Numbered from the stretch's first letter, positions 26,023-34,832 are shown. The stretch is 64,000 nucleotides of DNA from Paractinoplanes tereljensis (GCF_016862435.1 NZ_BOMY01000064.1:62001-126000); one strand, 5' to 3'. Notes: generated by a model not told the origin, from the letters alone. A program made the numbers and translations.

Positions 26023-26897
26023 GATGCGCTCCCGTCGATGTGTACCGCGTCCATGGCGAGCAGCCGATCGTCGACGGAACCGCGGACGAACGATCCCCGG
26101 TCGCCGGTGAGGCTGGGAAACGACGCCAGCAGCCGTTTGGTGTATTCGTGCTGCGGGTCGGTATAGAGCGTGAGGGCGTCGGCGAGCTCGACGATCTCCC
26201 CCTCGCGCATCACCGCGATCCGGTCGCTGATCTCCAGCAGGAGCGGCAGGTCGTGGGTGATGAAGACGACCGCGAAGCCCAGCTCGTCGCGCAGCCGGGT
26301 GATCTCACGAAGGATCTCGCGCTGCACCACCACGTCCAGTGCCGTGGTCGGCTCATCCATGATCATTACCTGCGGTTCCAGGGCCATCGCCATCGCGATC
26401 ATCACGCGCTGCCGCATACCGCCGGAGAGCTCGTGCGGGTAAGCGCCGAGCCGGGCCCGGTCCACCCCCACGCGTTCCAGCAGATCGCCGCACCGCTTGC
26501 GCCGCTCGCGGCGGCCCAGGTCCGGCCGATGGGTGAGATAGATGTCCTCGAGCTGGTCGCGGATCGAGATGACCGGGTTCAGCGAGTTCATCGCACCCTG
26601 GAACACCATCGAGACCTGATCCCAGCGGGTGGCCCGCAGTTCTTTCGCCCCGAGTTCGTTCCAGTCGACGTCGACGCCGTCCCGGGAGTGGAAGACCGCC
26701 CGCCCGGAGACGATCGCGGCCGGCGGTTTGAGCAGGCGGACGATGCCGTACGCCAGCGTGCTCTTGCCACACCCGCTCTCCCCGGCCAGACCGAGAACCT
26801 CGCCACGTTGCAGGGTGAAGGAGACGTCACGAACGGCGTGTACCGGCGGCTCGACGAGATAGTCGATGCTCAGGTTCTCGACGGTCAGCACGGTCAC
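26019..26897 (-). CDS. Opp/Dpp-type ABC importer ATPase (DppD-like)
   Basis: 292 residues from GTG 26897, overlapping the permease stop (GTGA). Walker A GESGCGKST, signature LSGGMRQRVMIAMAMALEP, Walker B VMIMDEPTTALDVVVQ, and the C-terminal region of DppD/OppD proteins. The DEPTTALDV motif separates it from the DppF-type partner. Both ATPases drive uptake through the two permeases at 26894-28854. Confidence 0.92.
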   Translation of the reverse strand: MTVLTVENLSIDYLVEPPVHAVRDVSFTLQRGEVLGLAGESGCGKSTLAYGIVRLLKPPAAIVSGRAVFHSRDGVDVDWNELGAKELRATRWDQVSMVFQGAMNSLNPVISIRDQLEDIYLTHRPDLGRRERRKRCGDLLERVGVDRARLGAYPHELSGGMRQRVMIAMAMALEPQVMIMDEPTTALDVVVQREILREITRLRDELGFAVVFITHDLPLLLEISDRIAVMREGEIVELADALTLYTDPQHEYTKRLLASFPSLTGDRGSFVRGSVDDRLLAMDAVHIDGSAS

Positions 26898-27853
26898 AGC
26901 CCGGCCTCCTTGGCCTTCGCCAGCTGCTGCCGGGACATCCGCCAGCCGCGCCGGGCAGCACGCGTCTGGTCCCGCAGCCTCGGGTTGATGATCTCGTCGA
27001 TCGAGAAGTTGATCAGGGACAGCGCCGCGCCGAACAGCGCCAGCATCAGGCCCGGCGGAACGAACCACCACCAGGCGCCCAGGCGCAGGGCCAGGCCGTT
27101 CTGCGCGTAGTAGAGCATCGTGCCCCAGGTGAACGAACCGCTCGCGCCAAGACCCAGATAGGACAGGCCGGCCTCGCCGAGAATGGCGAAGATGACCGCG
27201 AAGACGACCTGGGAGGCCAGCAGCGGGATGAGGTTGGGCAGGATCTCCACGGTGAGGACGCGCCACCGCTTCTCCCCGGCGACCCGCGACGCGATCACGT
27301 AGTCACGGTTGCGCAGGCTGAGGGTGTAGCCGCGCAGCACCCGCGCGGACCCGGCCCAACCGGTGATCGATAGCACCAGCGCCACCAGCCAGAGACTCTT
27401 GTCGGGCACGTAGCTGGAGATCACGATCACCAGCGGCAGTCCCGGGATGACCAGCATGATGTTGGTGAACAGGGAGAAGGCCTCGTCGACCCAGCCACCC
27501 GCGTAGGCGCCGACGACGCCGAAGAACGCCGACAACAACAGCGTGAGTACGCCGACGATGGCCCCGATGGTCAGCGAGCCGCGGGTGGCGTGCGCGAGTT
27601 GGGCCAGCACGTCCTGACCGGTCTGGGTGGTGCCGAGCCAGTGCGCTCCGCTCGGCCCGGTCAGCCCATAGTCGTGCACCAGCGACGGGTCCTGGGTCAC
27701 GTACGGTCCGAGGAGTCCGAACAGGAGGATGAGACCGCCGAGGGTCAGGCCGATGGCCAGCTTGGTGGTCATCGGCGGCAGTGACCGGCGACGGCGACTG
27801 GGTTCGGCGAGGGTGGCACCCGCCGGGTCGGCGGCCTGCGTGGTGAGTGTCAT
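26894..27853 (-). CDS. Opp/Dpp-type ABC importer permease (DppC-like)
   Basis: 319 residues from ATG 27853. An N-terminal cytoplasmic tail (RRRRSLPP), a first helix with a long extracytoplasmic loop (PSGAHWLGTTQTGQDV, typical of DppC/OppC), then five further helices. The ATPase-contact EAA loop is around YVIASRVAGEKRWRVLTVEILPN. Larger in-frame starts run through the upstream permease and were rejected. Confidence 0.9.
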   Translation of the reverse strand: MTLTTQAADPAGATLAEPSRRRRSLPPMTTKLAIGLTLGGLILLFGLLGPYVTQDPSLVHDYGLTGPSGAHWLGTTQTGQDVLAQLAHATRGSLTIGAIVGVLTLLLSAFFGVVGAYAGGWVDEAFSLFTNIMLVIPGLPLVIVISSYVPDKSLWLVALVLSITGWAGSARVLRGYTLSLRNRDYVIASRVAGEKRWRVLTVEILPNLIPLLASQVVFAVIFAILGEAGLSYLGLGASGSFTWGTMLYYAQNGLALRLGAWWWFVPPGLMLALFGAALSLINFSIDEIINPRLRDQTRAARRGWRMSRQQLAKAKEAGL

Positions 27854-27864
27854 GGCAGTTCCTC

Positions 27865-28854
27865 TCAGCCACGCGTCCGCGTGCGCGGGTCGATGACCGA
27901 GTACAGGAGGTCGACCAGTAGGTTCGCCCCGAGCACCGACAGGGTGATGACCAGGAAGATCCCCTGCATCAGGGCGTAGTCGTTGCCGCTGACCGCCTGC
28001 AGCAGGGCCGAGCCGATGCCGGGGTACGAGAACACGGCCTCGGTGACGATCGACCCGGCGACGACGAAACCGAGCGAGATCGCGAACCCGCTGATCGACG
28101 GGAGGATGGCGTTTCGGGCCGCGTACCGCAGCCGGATGCGTCCCGGTCGCAGGCCCTTGGCCTCGGCCGTGACCAGGTAGTCCTCGGAGAGCGTCGAGAC
28201 CATCATGTTGCGCATGCCGAGCATCCAGCCGCCGACCGAGGACAGGATGATGGTCAGCGCCGGGAGGGTCCCGTAGTAGATGACCGACCGCAGGAAAGCG
28301 GCGTTCCAGCCGGGCGTCACGGTGTAGACGTCGTAGCCGCCGTTGAGCGGGAAGACCGGCCAGATGCTGCCGAGGGCGAAGAGCAAAATCAGGGCGAGCC
28401 AGAAGTACGGCACCGACTGGAACATCGTGGTGACCGGGATCAGGCTGTCCAGCCAGGACCCGCGCTTCCAGCCGGCCAGGGTGCCCAGCCCGACCCCGAC
28501 GACGAACGAGATCAGCGTGGCCAGGCCGATGAGCCCGATCGTCCACGGCAGGGTCTGCTCGATGATCGTCGTCACCGGCGCCGGGAAGAAGGTCACCGAG
28601 ACGCCGAGGTTGCCGGTGACCAGGTTGTGCAGATATTCCGTGTACTGCGACCACAGTGGCTGGTCGGTGCCGGCGCCGAGGAGTGCCTCGATCGACTTCC
28701 GGGTCTCCGGGGTGACCGGGCCGCGCTGACCCAGTTTGGCCAGCAGGATGTCGACGGGGTCACCCGGCATGAGCCGCGGGATGATGAAGTTCACCGTCAC
28801 CGCGGCCCACAGCGCGACCAGGTAGAAGCCGATCTTCCGGAACAGGTAGCGCAC
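27865..28854 (-). CDS. Opp/Dpp-type ABC importer permease (DppB-like)
   Basis: 329 residues, six transmembrane helices. The opening MRYLFRKIGFYLVALW and PRLMPGDPVD are typical of DppB/OppB; the EAA-type loop is near YLVTAEAKGLRPGRI. It starts one base before the end of the intergenic gap with the binding protein, so the five genes form a tight operon. It pairs with the DppC-like permease. Confidence 0.92.
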   Translation of the reverse strand: MRYLFRKIGFYLVALWAAVTVNFIIPRLMPGDPVDILLAKLGQRGPVTPETRKSIEALLGAGTDQPLWSQYTEYLHNLVTGNLGVSVTFFPAPVTTIIEQTLPWTIGLIGLATLISFVVGVGLGTLAGWKRGSWLDSLIPVTTMFQSVPYFWLALILLFALGSIWPVFPLNGGYDVYTVTPGWNAAFLRSVIYYGTLPALTIILSSVGGWMLGMRNMMVSTLSEDYLVTAEAKGLRPGRIRLRYAARNAILPSISGFAISLGFVVAGSIVTEAVFSYPGIGSALLQAVSGNDYALMQGIFLVITLSVLGANLLVDLLYSVIDPRTRTRG

Positions 28855-28855
28855 G

Positions 28856-30553
28856 CTACTTGGCCTTCAGGTTCGCCAGGACGATGCCGTTGTCCCACAC
28901 CTTCCAGGACGCCGGCAACGCGTACTTGTTGTCGTTGGTGGGCCAGCCGGTGGCGCGATCGGTGTTGAACTCGGTGAGCATCGAGTTCACGTAGATCGGG
29001 ATGTACGGCAGATCCTTCGCGATCTCGGTCTGGATGATCGCGTACTGCTGCTTCTGGATGTTCTCGTCGTTGGTCGCTCCGGCCGCGGTGATCGCATTGT
29101 CCACGGTCGTGTTGCGGTACCGGGCGTAGTTGCCGTTCTGGCCGGCCGGCTGGCCGACCTTGGCGGTGGTCGTGCTGGAGTACTTCAGGTTGTAGGTGTA
29201 GAACGGGTTGGACGAGGGGCCGAGCCCGATCGAGTCCAGCGACAGCTGGTATTTACCCTGCACCTGGTTGTCGCTCCACTCGTTCCACGACAGCTGGGTC
29301 GGCTTGAGCTCGATGCCGACCTCCTTGAACTCCTGCTTCATCGCGTCATTGAGCGAGATGAAGTCGCTCCAGCCGGTCACCGTCTGGATCGTCAGCGACA
29401 GCCGCTTGCCGTCCTTGGCCCGGATGCCGTCGCCGCCCTTGACCCAGCCCGCCTGGTCGAGGAGCTGGTTGGCCTTCGCCGGATCGGCGCCGCCGGGCAC
29501 GGTGACCAGGCTCGAGTCGGTGATCCACTTCTTGTCCCGCTCCGGCAGCAGCAGCGTCGGCGAGGCGGGCACCGCGAACCCGCCGCCGGCCAGCTTGTTG
29601 AGCTGGTCGCGGTTGATCGCGTAGTACATCGCCTGCCGCACCGCCGGATCGGTCTGCGCGCCGGTGCACCCGAGGCCCGCGTCCGAGCAGGTGAAGATCG
29701 ATGCGGTGAGGGCCGGCGTGTTGACGTACGTCAGGTTCTTGTGATTTTTCAGCAGTTGATCGAGACCGGGCAGGAAGGAACTCATCCAGTCGACCTGTCC
29801 GGCGATCAACGCCGCGCTCGCGGCGTCGGCGGTGGCCAGTGAGATGTAGCGGACGGTCTGGATCTGCGGCTTGCCCGGCTGCCAGTAGGACGCGTTCTTC
29901 TCCATCACGTAGCTCTGCGAGGAGAAGGTCTTCAACTTGTACGGGCCGGTTCCGACCGGATTCGGGTTGATGGTCTTCCCCGGGTCCGCGATGCCCTTCC
30001 AGACGTGCTCCGGGAGCATCGGCGTGTAACCGATGAGGCTGGGTTCCTCGGTGTACGACGCCTTCGGGAAGGTCAGCACCACGGTCTTGTCGTCCTTGGC
30101 CACGGCCGAGGTGATCTTGACAGCGGTCGCGTTGATCGCCGGCGTGCGGCGAATCAGGTCGAACGTGAAGGCGACGTCCTTGGCCGTGAACGGCTGACCG
30201 TCGGACCACTTGACGCCCTCGCGGGTGGTGATCGTCAACTGGGTGCCGTCGGAGTTCCAGGAGTAGGCGGTGGCCAGCATCGGCTGCGGCGCCGCCTCGG
30301 CGGCCAGGTTGAAGTAGTAGAGCGTCTCGTAGATCAGGCCCTCGGTCGGCTGCAGGAAGGTCGGTGAGAACGGGTTCCAGTTCTCCACGATCGTGCCGTT
30401 GGCGCCGTTGAAAATCGTGATCGCGCTGTTCGCGGCGCCACCGGGCTTGGCCTTGGACGAGTCGTCCGAGCAGCCGGCCAGGATCAGCGACGCGGCGGTT
30501 ATCAATGCCACGGTCAGGCTCGCGGCCCGACGGCGAGTGATGCGTGTCCTCAT
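28856..30553 (-). CDS. Family 5 extracellular solute-binding lipoprotein
   Basis: 565 residues with an Arg-rich signal (MRTRITRRRAAS) and lipobox ILAGCS, so a membrane-anchored receptor. The body follows the SBP_bac_5 plan: QPMLATAYSWNSDGTQLTI, WSDGQPFTAKDVAFTF, and the PNPVGTGPYKL region. First gene of the importer operon, with the 19-bp mannan-regulon motif 50-70 bases upstream. The locus content argues for mannooligosaccharide binding; the family as a whole also binds peptides, so this is inference. Confidence 0.9.
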   Translation of the reverse strand: MRTRITRRRAASLTVALITAASLILAGCSDDSSKAKPGGAANSAITIFNGANGTIVENWNPFSPTFLQPTEGLIYETLYYFNLAAEAAPQPMLATAYSWNSDGTQLTITTREGVKWSDGQPFTAKDVAFTFDLIRRTPAINATAVKITSAVAKDDKTVVLTFPKASYTEEPSLIGYTPMLPEHVWKGIADPGKTINPNPVGTGPYKLKTFSSQSYVMEKNASYWQPGKPQIQTVRYISLATADAASAALIAGQVDWMSSFLPGLDQLLKNHKNLTYVNTPALTASIFTCSDAGLGCTGAQTDPAVRQAMYYAINRDQLNKLAGGGFAVPASPTLLLPERDKKWITDSSLVTVPGGADPAKANQLLDQAGWVKGGDGIRAKDGKRLSLTIQTVTGWSDFISLNDAMKQEFKEVGIELKPTQLSWNEWSDNQVQGKYQLSLDSIGLGPSSNPFYTYNLKYSSTTTAKVGQPAGQNGNYARYRNTTVDNAITAAGATNDENIQKQQYAIIQTEIAKDLPYIPIYVNSMLTEFNTDRATGWPTNDNKYALPASWKVWDNGIVLANLKAK

Positions 30554-30603
30554 CAGCGAGTCCTTCGATCGGATCGCCGCCGCCAGCGGCGAGTGAGTGG
30601 GGA

Positions 30604-30626
30604 CATTATTAAGTGGCTTAAGATTC
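30604..30626 (+). promoter_or_regulatory. Mannan-regulon motif upstream of importer operon
   Basis: Positions 30608-30626 read ATTAAGTGGCTTAAGATTC, the third instance of the 19-bp motif. The inner TTAAG-TGG-CTTAA is a near-perfect dyad. It lies about 50 bases before the binding-protein start codon. Confidence 0.6.
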
Positions 30627-30646
30627 TTCTGTCAAGAGCTGATCGC

Positions 30647-30673
30647 GACCCGGCACCTGGTAGGTGCCGGGTC
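30647..30673 (-). terminator. Strong hairpin after the GH5_8-type mannanase
   Basis: GACCCGGCACCT pairs perfectly with AGGTGCCGGGTC around a three-base loop, 20 bases beyond the mannanase stop. It separates that gene from the importer promoter. No T-tract. Confidence 0.7.
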
Positions 30674-30692
30674 GTAACAAACTCTCGAAGGA

Positions 30693-31676
30693 TCAGTAGA
30701 TGGCGGCCTCGGAGCTGGTGCTGTAGATGCCGTCGGCGCCGAACCAGACCCGGTTGCCCCAGGTGGTCGGCTTGTTGCCATCGAAGCCGGCGACCTGGTC
30801 GAGATAGGACAGGTCGCTGCTGTTGCCGCTCCAGGACCAGCCCAGGAGCCCGTAACCGGCGTTGTGCGCCACCGACAGGATCGCGTCCTCGTTGATGTCG
30901 CCGTACGCGTCGTAGGGGCCGAACTCGCCGATGATCAGCGGCAGATTGTTGTTCTTGAAGGTGTTCACGTACGAGCTGATCGTCGACGAACTGCCGTACT
31001 GCGAGTACATGTGCACCGAGAAGATCACGTTGTGCCGGGGGTCGGCCGACTGGACCGAGGCGGCGTTGTTCTTCATGACGCCGTTGTTGTCCTGGCCCCA
31101 GTTCGGCGCGTCGACGACCAGCGCGTGATCGAGGCCGGCGTTACGCAGCTTGCTGACCGCGGCCTTCGTGTCGGCGGTCCAGTTCGACACGTTGCTGTTG
31201 CCGTACGGCTCGTTGCCGATGTTGATGATGACGTAGTTCTCCTGGCCCTGCAGGGCGCTCTTGATGCTGATCCAGTAATCGGCCGCCGACGACAGGCTGT
31301 AGGCGCCGCTCGCCTCGCCGTACCCGGTGGTGTCGTGATCCTCGAGCAGGCAGATCAGTTTGTTGGACTTGCAGATGGCGATGACGTTCGCGACATCGGA
31401 CGCGCTGTTCTTGGTCCATCGGCCGCCGCTGAGTACCACCCGGACGGTGTTGGCCCGCCAGCCCTTCTGCCAGCCGAGCGCGGTCGCCGTGTTGCCGGGG
31501 AACCACGCGTGGGGCTGGTTGGTGCCGCGCATCATGAACGAGGCGCCGTTGCTCTCGAGGACGGCCTGACCGCTGACGTGGATGCCGGTGGCGGCATACG
31601 CGGGGACGGCCAGCGCGCCGGCGCCCAGCGGCAGCGCCGCCGCCAGCGTCAACGCCAGCTTCGCGGTGATCTTCAT
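30693..31676 (-). CDS. Secreted GH5 endo-beta-mannanase (GH5_8-like)
   Basis: 327 residues with a signal peptide (cleavage at about AYA-AT, residue 29) and a single catalytic domain. Motifs are MRGTNQPHAWF, acid/base Glu156 (INIGNEPYGN), VHMYSQYG and nucleophile Glu251 (IIGEFGPYD). These match short bacterial mannanases of GH5 subfamily 8. No carbohydrate-binding module, unlike the larger enzyme at 16422. Its ATG overlaps the stop of the upstream 120-codon gene (ATGA). It should generate oligosaccharides for the adjacent importer. Confidence 0.92.
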   Translation of the reverse strand: MKITAKLALTLAAALPLGAGALAVPAYAATGIHVSGQAVLESNGASFMMRGTNQPHAWFPGNTATALGWQKGWRANTVRVVLSGGRWTKNSASDVANVIAICKSNKLICLLEDHDTTGYGEASGAYSLSSAADYWISIKSALQGQENYVIINIGNEPYGNSNVSNWTADTKAAVSKLRNAGLDHALVVDAPNWGQDNNGVMKNNAASVQSADPRHNVIFSVHMYSQYGSSSTISSYVNTFKNNNLPLIIGEFGPYDAYGDINEDAILSVAHNAGYGLLGWSWSGNSSDLSYLDQVAGFDGNKPTTWGNRVWFGADGIYSTSSEAAIY

Positions 31677-32035
31677 GAGTCACTCCCGGGGTCGGTCAGT
31701 GGGCGATCAGGGGTCACCGCGAGGACGGCGGCGACGGTTCGGCGGATCACCTGGTCCTGGGTCATGCGCATCTCGTCGACGAGGCCGAAGCTCAGCACCG
31801 TGTTCGGCACGTAGCGGTAGCGCAGGGCGATGCGCTCCCAGACGGCCACGAAGGCGTCCTGAGTCCGCCGGTCGGCGGGGACGGGTGTCGGGTGCAGGCT
31901 GAGCAGGAGAGGGAGCCCGCGCTGGCAGCAGGCGATCACCGCATTGTCGATCCGGGTCAGGATCTCTTCGTCGGAGTCGCGAGCGTCGGGTTCGACGCTC
32001 CACAACCGGCAGTCCACCGGTAGCCGGACGATCAC
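31673..32035 (-). CDS. Short GH5-like protein lacking the catalytic nucleophile half
   Basis: 120 residues from GTG 32035, ten bases after AGGAGG. The middle resembles part of a GH5 barrel: ACCQRGLPLLLSLHP, then FVAVWERIALRYRYVPNTVLSFGLVDEM, where a real GH5 would have FELxNEP. The acid/base context is altered (VDEM) and the nucleophile strand is missing, so it should be inactive. There is no signal peptide. It is coupled (ATGA) to the secreted mannanase gene. It could be a remnant retained for coupling, a sugar-binding protein, or a pseudogene. Confidence 0.55.
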   Translation of the reverse strand: MIVRLPVDCRLWSVEPDARDSDEEILTRIDNAVIACCQRGLPLLLSLHPTPVPADRRTQDAFVAVWERIALRYRYVPNTVLSFGLVDEMRMTQDQVIRRTVAAVLAVTPDRPLTDPGSDS

Positions 32036-32217
32036 GAGCAGCGACCCTCCTGTGATGCATCCCACTGAAGTTTGTAAGTTTCGAGAACGTTAAGTTCAGC
32101 AGACATTGATGTCAAGCGATGTCTATGCCGACCTTGTTAAGCTCTTCGTTCAGTAGGTCGCCGCCGTCGTGTCCTGTTGCGACATACTGAGCCGGTAACA
32201 CCGGGCAGAGGAGGACC

Positions 32218-33258
32218 GTGGTCAAGCGAGTGACGATCGCCGATATCGCCCGCGAGGCCGGCGTGTCCAAGGGAGCCGTGTCGTACGCCCTGAACGGGCA
32301 GCCGGGCGTCTCCGACGCGACCCGCGACCGGATCCTCCAGATCGCCGAGCAGCTGCGGTTCACGCCGAGCCGCGGCGGCCGGGGGCCGTCCGCCGGCAAG
32401 ACTCGGGCGGCCGGACTGGTGATCTGCCGCCCGGCCCGCATTCTCGGTGTCGAGCCGTTCTTCATGGAGCTGATCAGCGGCATCGAAGCGACGCTGTCGG
32501 CCAGCTCCTGCGACCTGACCATCCACGTCGTGCCGGGGCACGACGCCGAGCTTGAGGTGTACGAGCGATGGGCGGCGCAGCGGCGGGTCGACGGCGTGTT
32601 CCTGGTCGACGTCCGGGTCGATGACGAACGCCTCGAAGCCGTACGCCGGCTCGGGCTGCCGGCCGTCGCCATCGCCGGTCCGGGCGACTTCGGCGGCATC
32701 ACCAGCGTGTGGTCGGACGACGCCGCGGCCATCACCGACACCGTCGAATACCTTGCCGCGCTGGGTCATCGCAACATCGCCAGGGTGGGCGGCCTGCCGG
32801 ACCTGCTGCACACGGTCATCCGCACGAAGGCCTTCGCCGCCACCTGTCAGCGGCTCGGCGTCCAGCACGCCGTGACCGTGCCCTCCGACTACACCGGTGA
32901 GGAGGGCGGCCGGGCCACCCGGCGCCTGCTCAGCTCCGCGGAACGGCCGACGGCGATCATCTACGACAACGACATCATGGCGGTCGCGGGCCTCGGCGCC
33001 GCCCACGAGATGGGCATCGCGGTCCCGCGGGACCTGTCCCTCGTCGCCTGGGACGACTCCCTGCTGTGCAGCGTGGTGCACCCGCCGCTGACCGCCCTGT
33101 CCCGGGACGTCGCCGCGTACGGGACCGTCGCCGCCCGGCACCTGCTGACCGTCATCAGCGAAGGCACGGCGCCGAGCTACCAGCACGCGACGGCGTTCCT
33201 CGTCCCGCGGGGCAGCACCGGCCGCCCGTCGAACGTCATGGCCGACACGATGGGTTGA
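32218..33258 (+). CDS. LacI-family transcriptional regulator
   Basis: 346 residues from GTG 32218 after a GAGGAGG site. The N-terminal HTH is TIADIAREAGVSKGAVSYAL, with the usual hinge near residue 55, then the periplasmic-binding-like sensor domain (GVEPFFMELISG, AIIYDNDIMAVAGL, DLSLVAWDDSLLC). It is the only complete LacI protein in the window and the best candidate for binding the 19-bp motif before the mannan genes. The 182-base divergent gap upstream holds TTAAG half-sites (32090, 32137) but no clear full motif. The HTH-less paralogue at 18436 matches its sensor domain. Confidence 0.93.
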   Translation: MVKRVTIADIAREAGVSKGAVSYALNGQPGVSDATRDRILQIAEQLRFTPSRGGRGPSAGKTRAAGLVICRPARILGVEPFFMELISGIEATLSASSCDLTIHVVPGHDAELEVYERWAAQRRVDGVFLVDVRVDDERLEAVRRLGLPAVAIAGPGDFGGITSVWSDDAAAITDTVEYLAALGHRNIARVGGLPDLLHTVIRTKAFAATCQRLGVQHAVTVPSDYTGEEGGRATRRLLSSAERPTAIIYDNDIMAVAGLGAAHEMGIAVPRDLSLVAWDDSLLCSVVHPPLTALSRDVAAYGTVAARHLLTVISEGTAPSYQHATAFLVPRGSTGRPSNVMADTMG

Positions 33259-33348
33259 CGCCCTGGCGACGCCCACTTCCCCGACCAGCCGGCCATCATG
33301 CTGACCGTCGTACAGCAGCGGTTCGCCGAGCTGGAGCAGGACTCGCGG

Positions 33349-34293
33349 TTACCCGAGGCGCCGTAGCGCTGTTTCGATAGCGACCTCGACCCGGGAAGTC
33401 ATGCCGGGCACATCGACGGGACGGCGCCCTGCGACCTGTCCACGGACCCACTTCGGCCCGCTGTCGTCATAGTGCAGCAGGGCATACAGGTCCCACCATG
33501 GATCGAGGGTCACCCCGGCGATCGACTCATAGAGCGACCGGAGCTGCTCTGCCCACTCGGGCGAGTAGAGCGCCGCCAGGTATCGCCGGCAGTGCCCGAC
33601 GTCGATCGCACGCGACCCTCGATGGATGGAGTTCCAGTCGGTCAGACCGGTAATCCTCCCGCGCGACCAGAGCAGGTTGACCGGTAGGAGATCGCAGTGC
33701 AGAAAGACGGCCGTGTCCTTTGGTGGCGGCCCTGCCATGACACCGAACGCCGCCTTCCATACAGCTGGCTTCTTTGCGCCAGCCGGTATCTGAGACCCGT
33801 CCCGCGGAGCGATCCAGGAATCCGTCCACGGCCTGAGGATCTTGGCAGGGAGATCGAGGGAATGCACCGATACGGCAATCTCTGCGATCCTCGTCATCCA
33901 CGACCGAGGTTGCGCCGGATTGAGGTTCACCTGCCCCGGCAATCGGGTCATCAGCAACGCGGGCGCGCCCCCGGTCGAAGCGCCGGTGACATCAGCAGCC
34001 AGGATGCTTGGAACCGGGAGCCCGCTTCCTGCCACCACACCAAGGTTGGCGATCTCCGTCTCCAGGGCTTCGTGCAGGTCGAAGCCGCCCGGGTACTGCC
34101 GCAGTACGACGAATGTTCGCGTTCCGTGTCGTTCGACCGTCAGCCTGTTTACGGCGGAGCAGACGCCACCGGTCAATCGTCGATAGCCGACGATGCGACT
34201 ACCTCGCCCCATCGAGGCCGCAACCCAGGCGAGAGTTTCCGCGGAGGGCCGACGCTGCCTGAACCCGCCGTCTCTCCAGTCGCCTCCGGTCAT
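33349..34293 (-). CDS. Aminoglycoside phosphotransferase-family protein
   Basis: 314 residues from ATG 34293. An APH-like kinase fold: N-lobe with GVCSAVNRL and TFVVLRQYPGG, catalytic loop FLHCDLLPVNLLW (Cys in place of the usual Gly of HGDxxxxN), and the metal-binding segment ITGLTDWNSIHRG. Substrate unknown; such solitary phosphotransferases act on antibiotics, choline or other small alcohols. The HCD variant is unusual but keeps His, Asp and Asn. The DNA is less GC-biased than its neighbours, which may mean transfer. Confidence 0.75.
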   Translation of the reverse strand: MTGGDWRDGGFRQRRPSAETLAWVAASMGRGSRIVGYRRLTGGVCSAVNRLTVERHGTRTFVVLRQYPGGFDLHEALETEIANLGVVAGSGLPVPSILAADVTGASTGGAPALLMTRLPGQVNLNPAQPRSWMTRIAEIAVSVHSLDLPAKILRPWTDSWIAPRDGSQIPAGAKKPAVWKAAFGVMAGPPPKDTAVFLHCDLLPVNLLWSRGRITGLTDWNSIHRGSRAIDVGHCRRYLAALYSPEWAEQLRSLYESIAGVTLDPWWDLYALLHYDDSGPKWVRGQVAGRRPVDVPGMTSRVEVAIETALRRLG

Positions 34294-34361
34294 GAGCGCG
34301 AGCCTATTTGTCAGGGGCCTGCGGCAATACGAGTTTCCAACCGCATGATTGTCGCTCTCGG

Positions 34362-34778
34362 TCACCTGCGCTGATCGGGCAGCATGTCCTGGTAGTGCTG
34401 GTTGAGCATCACTCCGAGGATGTTCCCGAACGGGTCGAGCACCGAAGCGGTCACATAGCCGGCACCGCGCTCGGTCGGCTCGCCATGCGGCAACGCACCG
34501 AGCGACAGCAGTCGGCCACACGCGGCTTCGACGTCGTCCACGGCCCAGTAGACGATCGCACCGCCGGGTCGCCCGGAGTGCGGGTGCGGTGCGAACCGGC
34601 TGTTCAGGACACCGAACTCATGCTGGTAGTCACCGATCCGCCATTCCAGGTAGGCCCCTTCGCGCACGAAGTACGGCTCGATCCCGAACACCTCGGTGTA
34701 CCAGGCACGGGCCGCGTCGAGATCGTCGGCGAAGAAGGTGACAGTGGTCAGTCCGCGAAGCGCTGCTGAAGTGGTCAT
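34362..34778 (-). CDS. VOC (glyoxalase-like) family protein
   Basis: 138 residues from ATG 34778. Two beta-alpha-beta-beta-beta halves: LTTVTFFADDLDAARAWYTEVFG and a second half ending VTASVLDPFGNILGVMLNQ. Length and layout are those of single-domain VOC proteins (lyases, resistance proteins). It is divergent from the WYL regulator at 34833, and the perfect palindrome at 34796-34822 covers the gap, so it is probably the target of that regulator. Confidence 0.85.
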   Translation of the reverse strand: MTTSAALRGLTTVTFFADDLDAARAWYTEVFGIEPYFVREGAYLEWRIGDYQHEFGVLNSRFAPHPHSGRPGGAIVYWAVDDVEAACGRLLSLGALPHGEPTERGAGYVTASVLDPFGNILGVMLNQHYQDMLPDQRR

Positions 34779-34795
34779 GACCTCATCCTGGAAGC

Positions 34796-34822
34796 AAAAG
34801 TGCTCACCCTCTGAGCACTTTT
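34796..34822. promoter_or_regulatory. Perfect 11-bp inverted repeat between VOC and WYL genes
   Basis: AAAAGTGCTCA and TGAGCACTTTT flank CCCTC. The dyad fills the 54-base gap between the divergent starts. It is the obvious operator for the WYL regulator. Confidence 0.8.
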
Positions 34823-34832
34823 CGGGAGAAGA

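Noticed and set aside
32090..32141. TTAAG half-sites before the LacI gene as further copies of the mannan-regulon motif
   Set aside because: Only the first five bases match; the second half-site is not recognisable.
33259..33366. A short plus-strand frame after LacI ending at 33366
   Set aside because: About 30 codons, no start signal, overlaps the phosphotransferase end; too little to assign.
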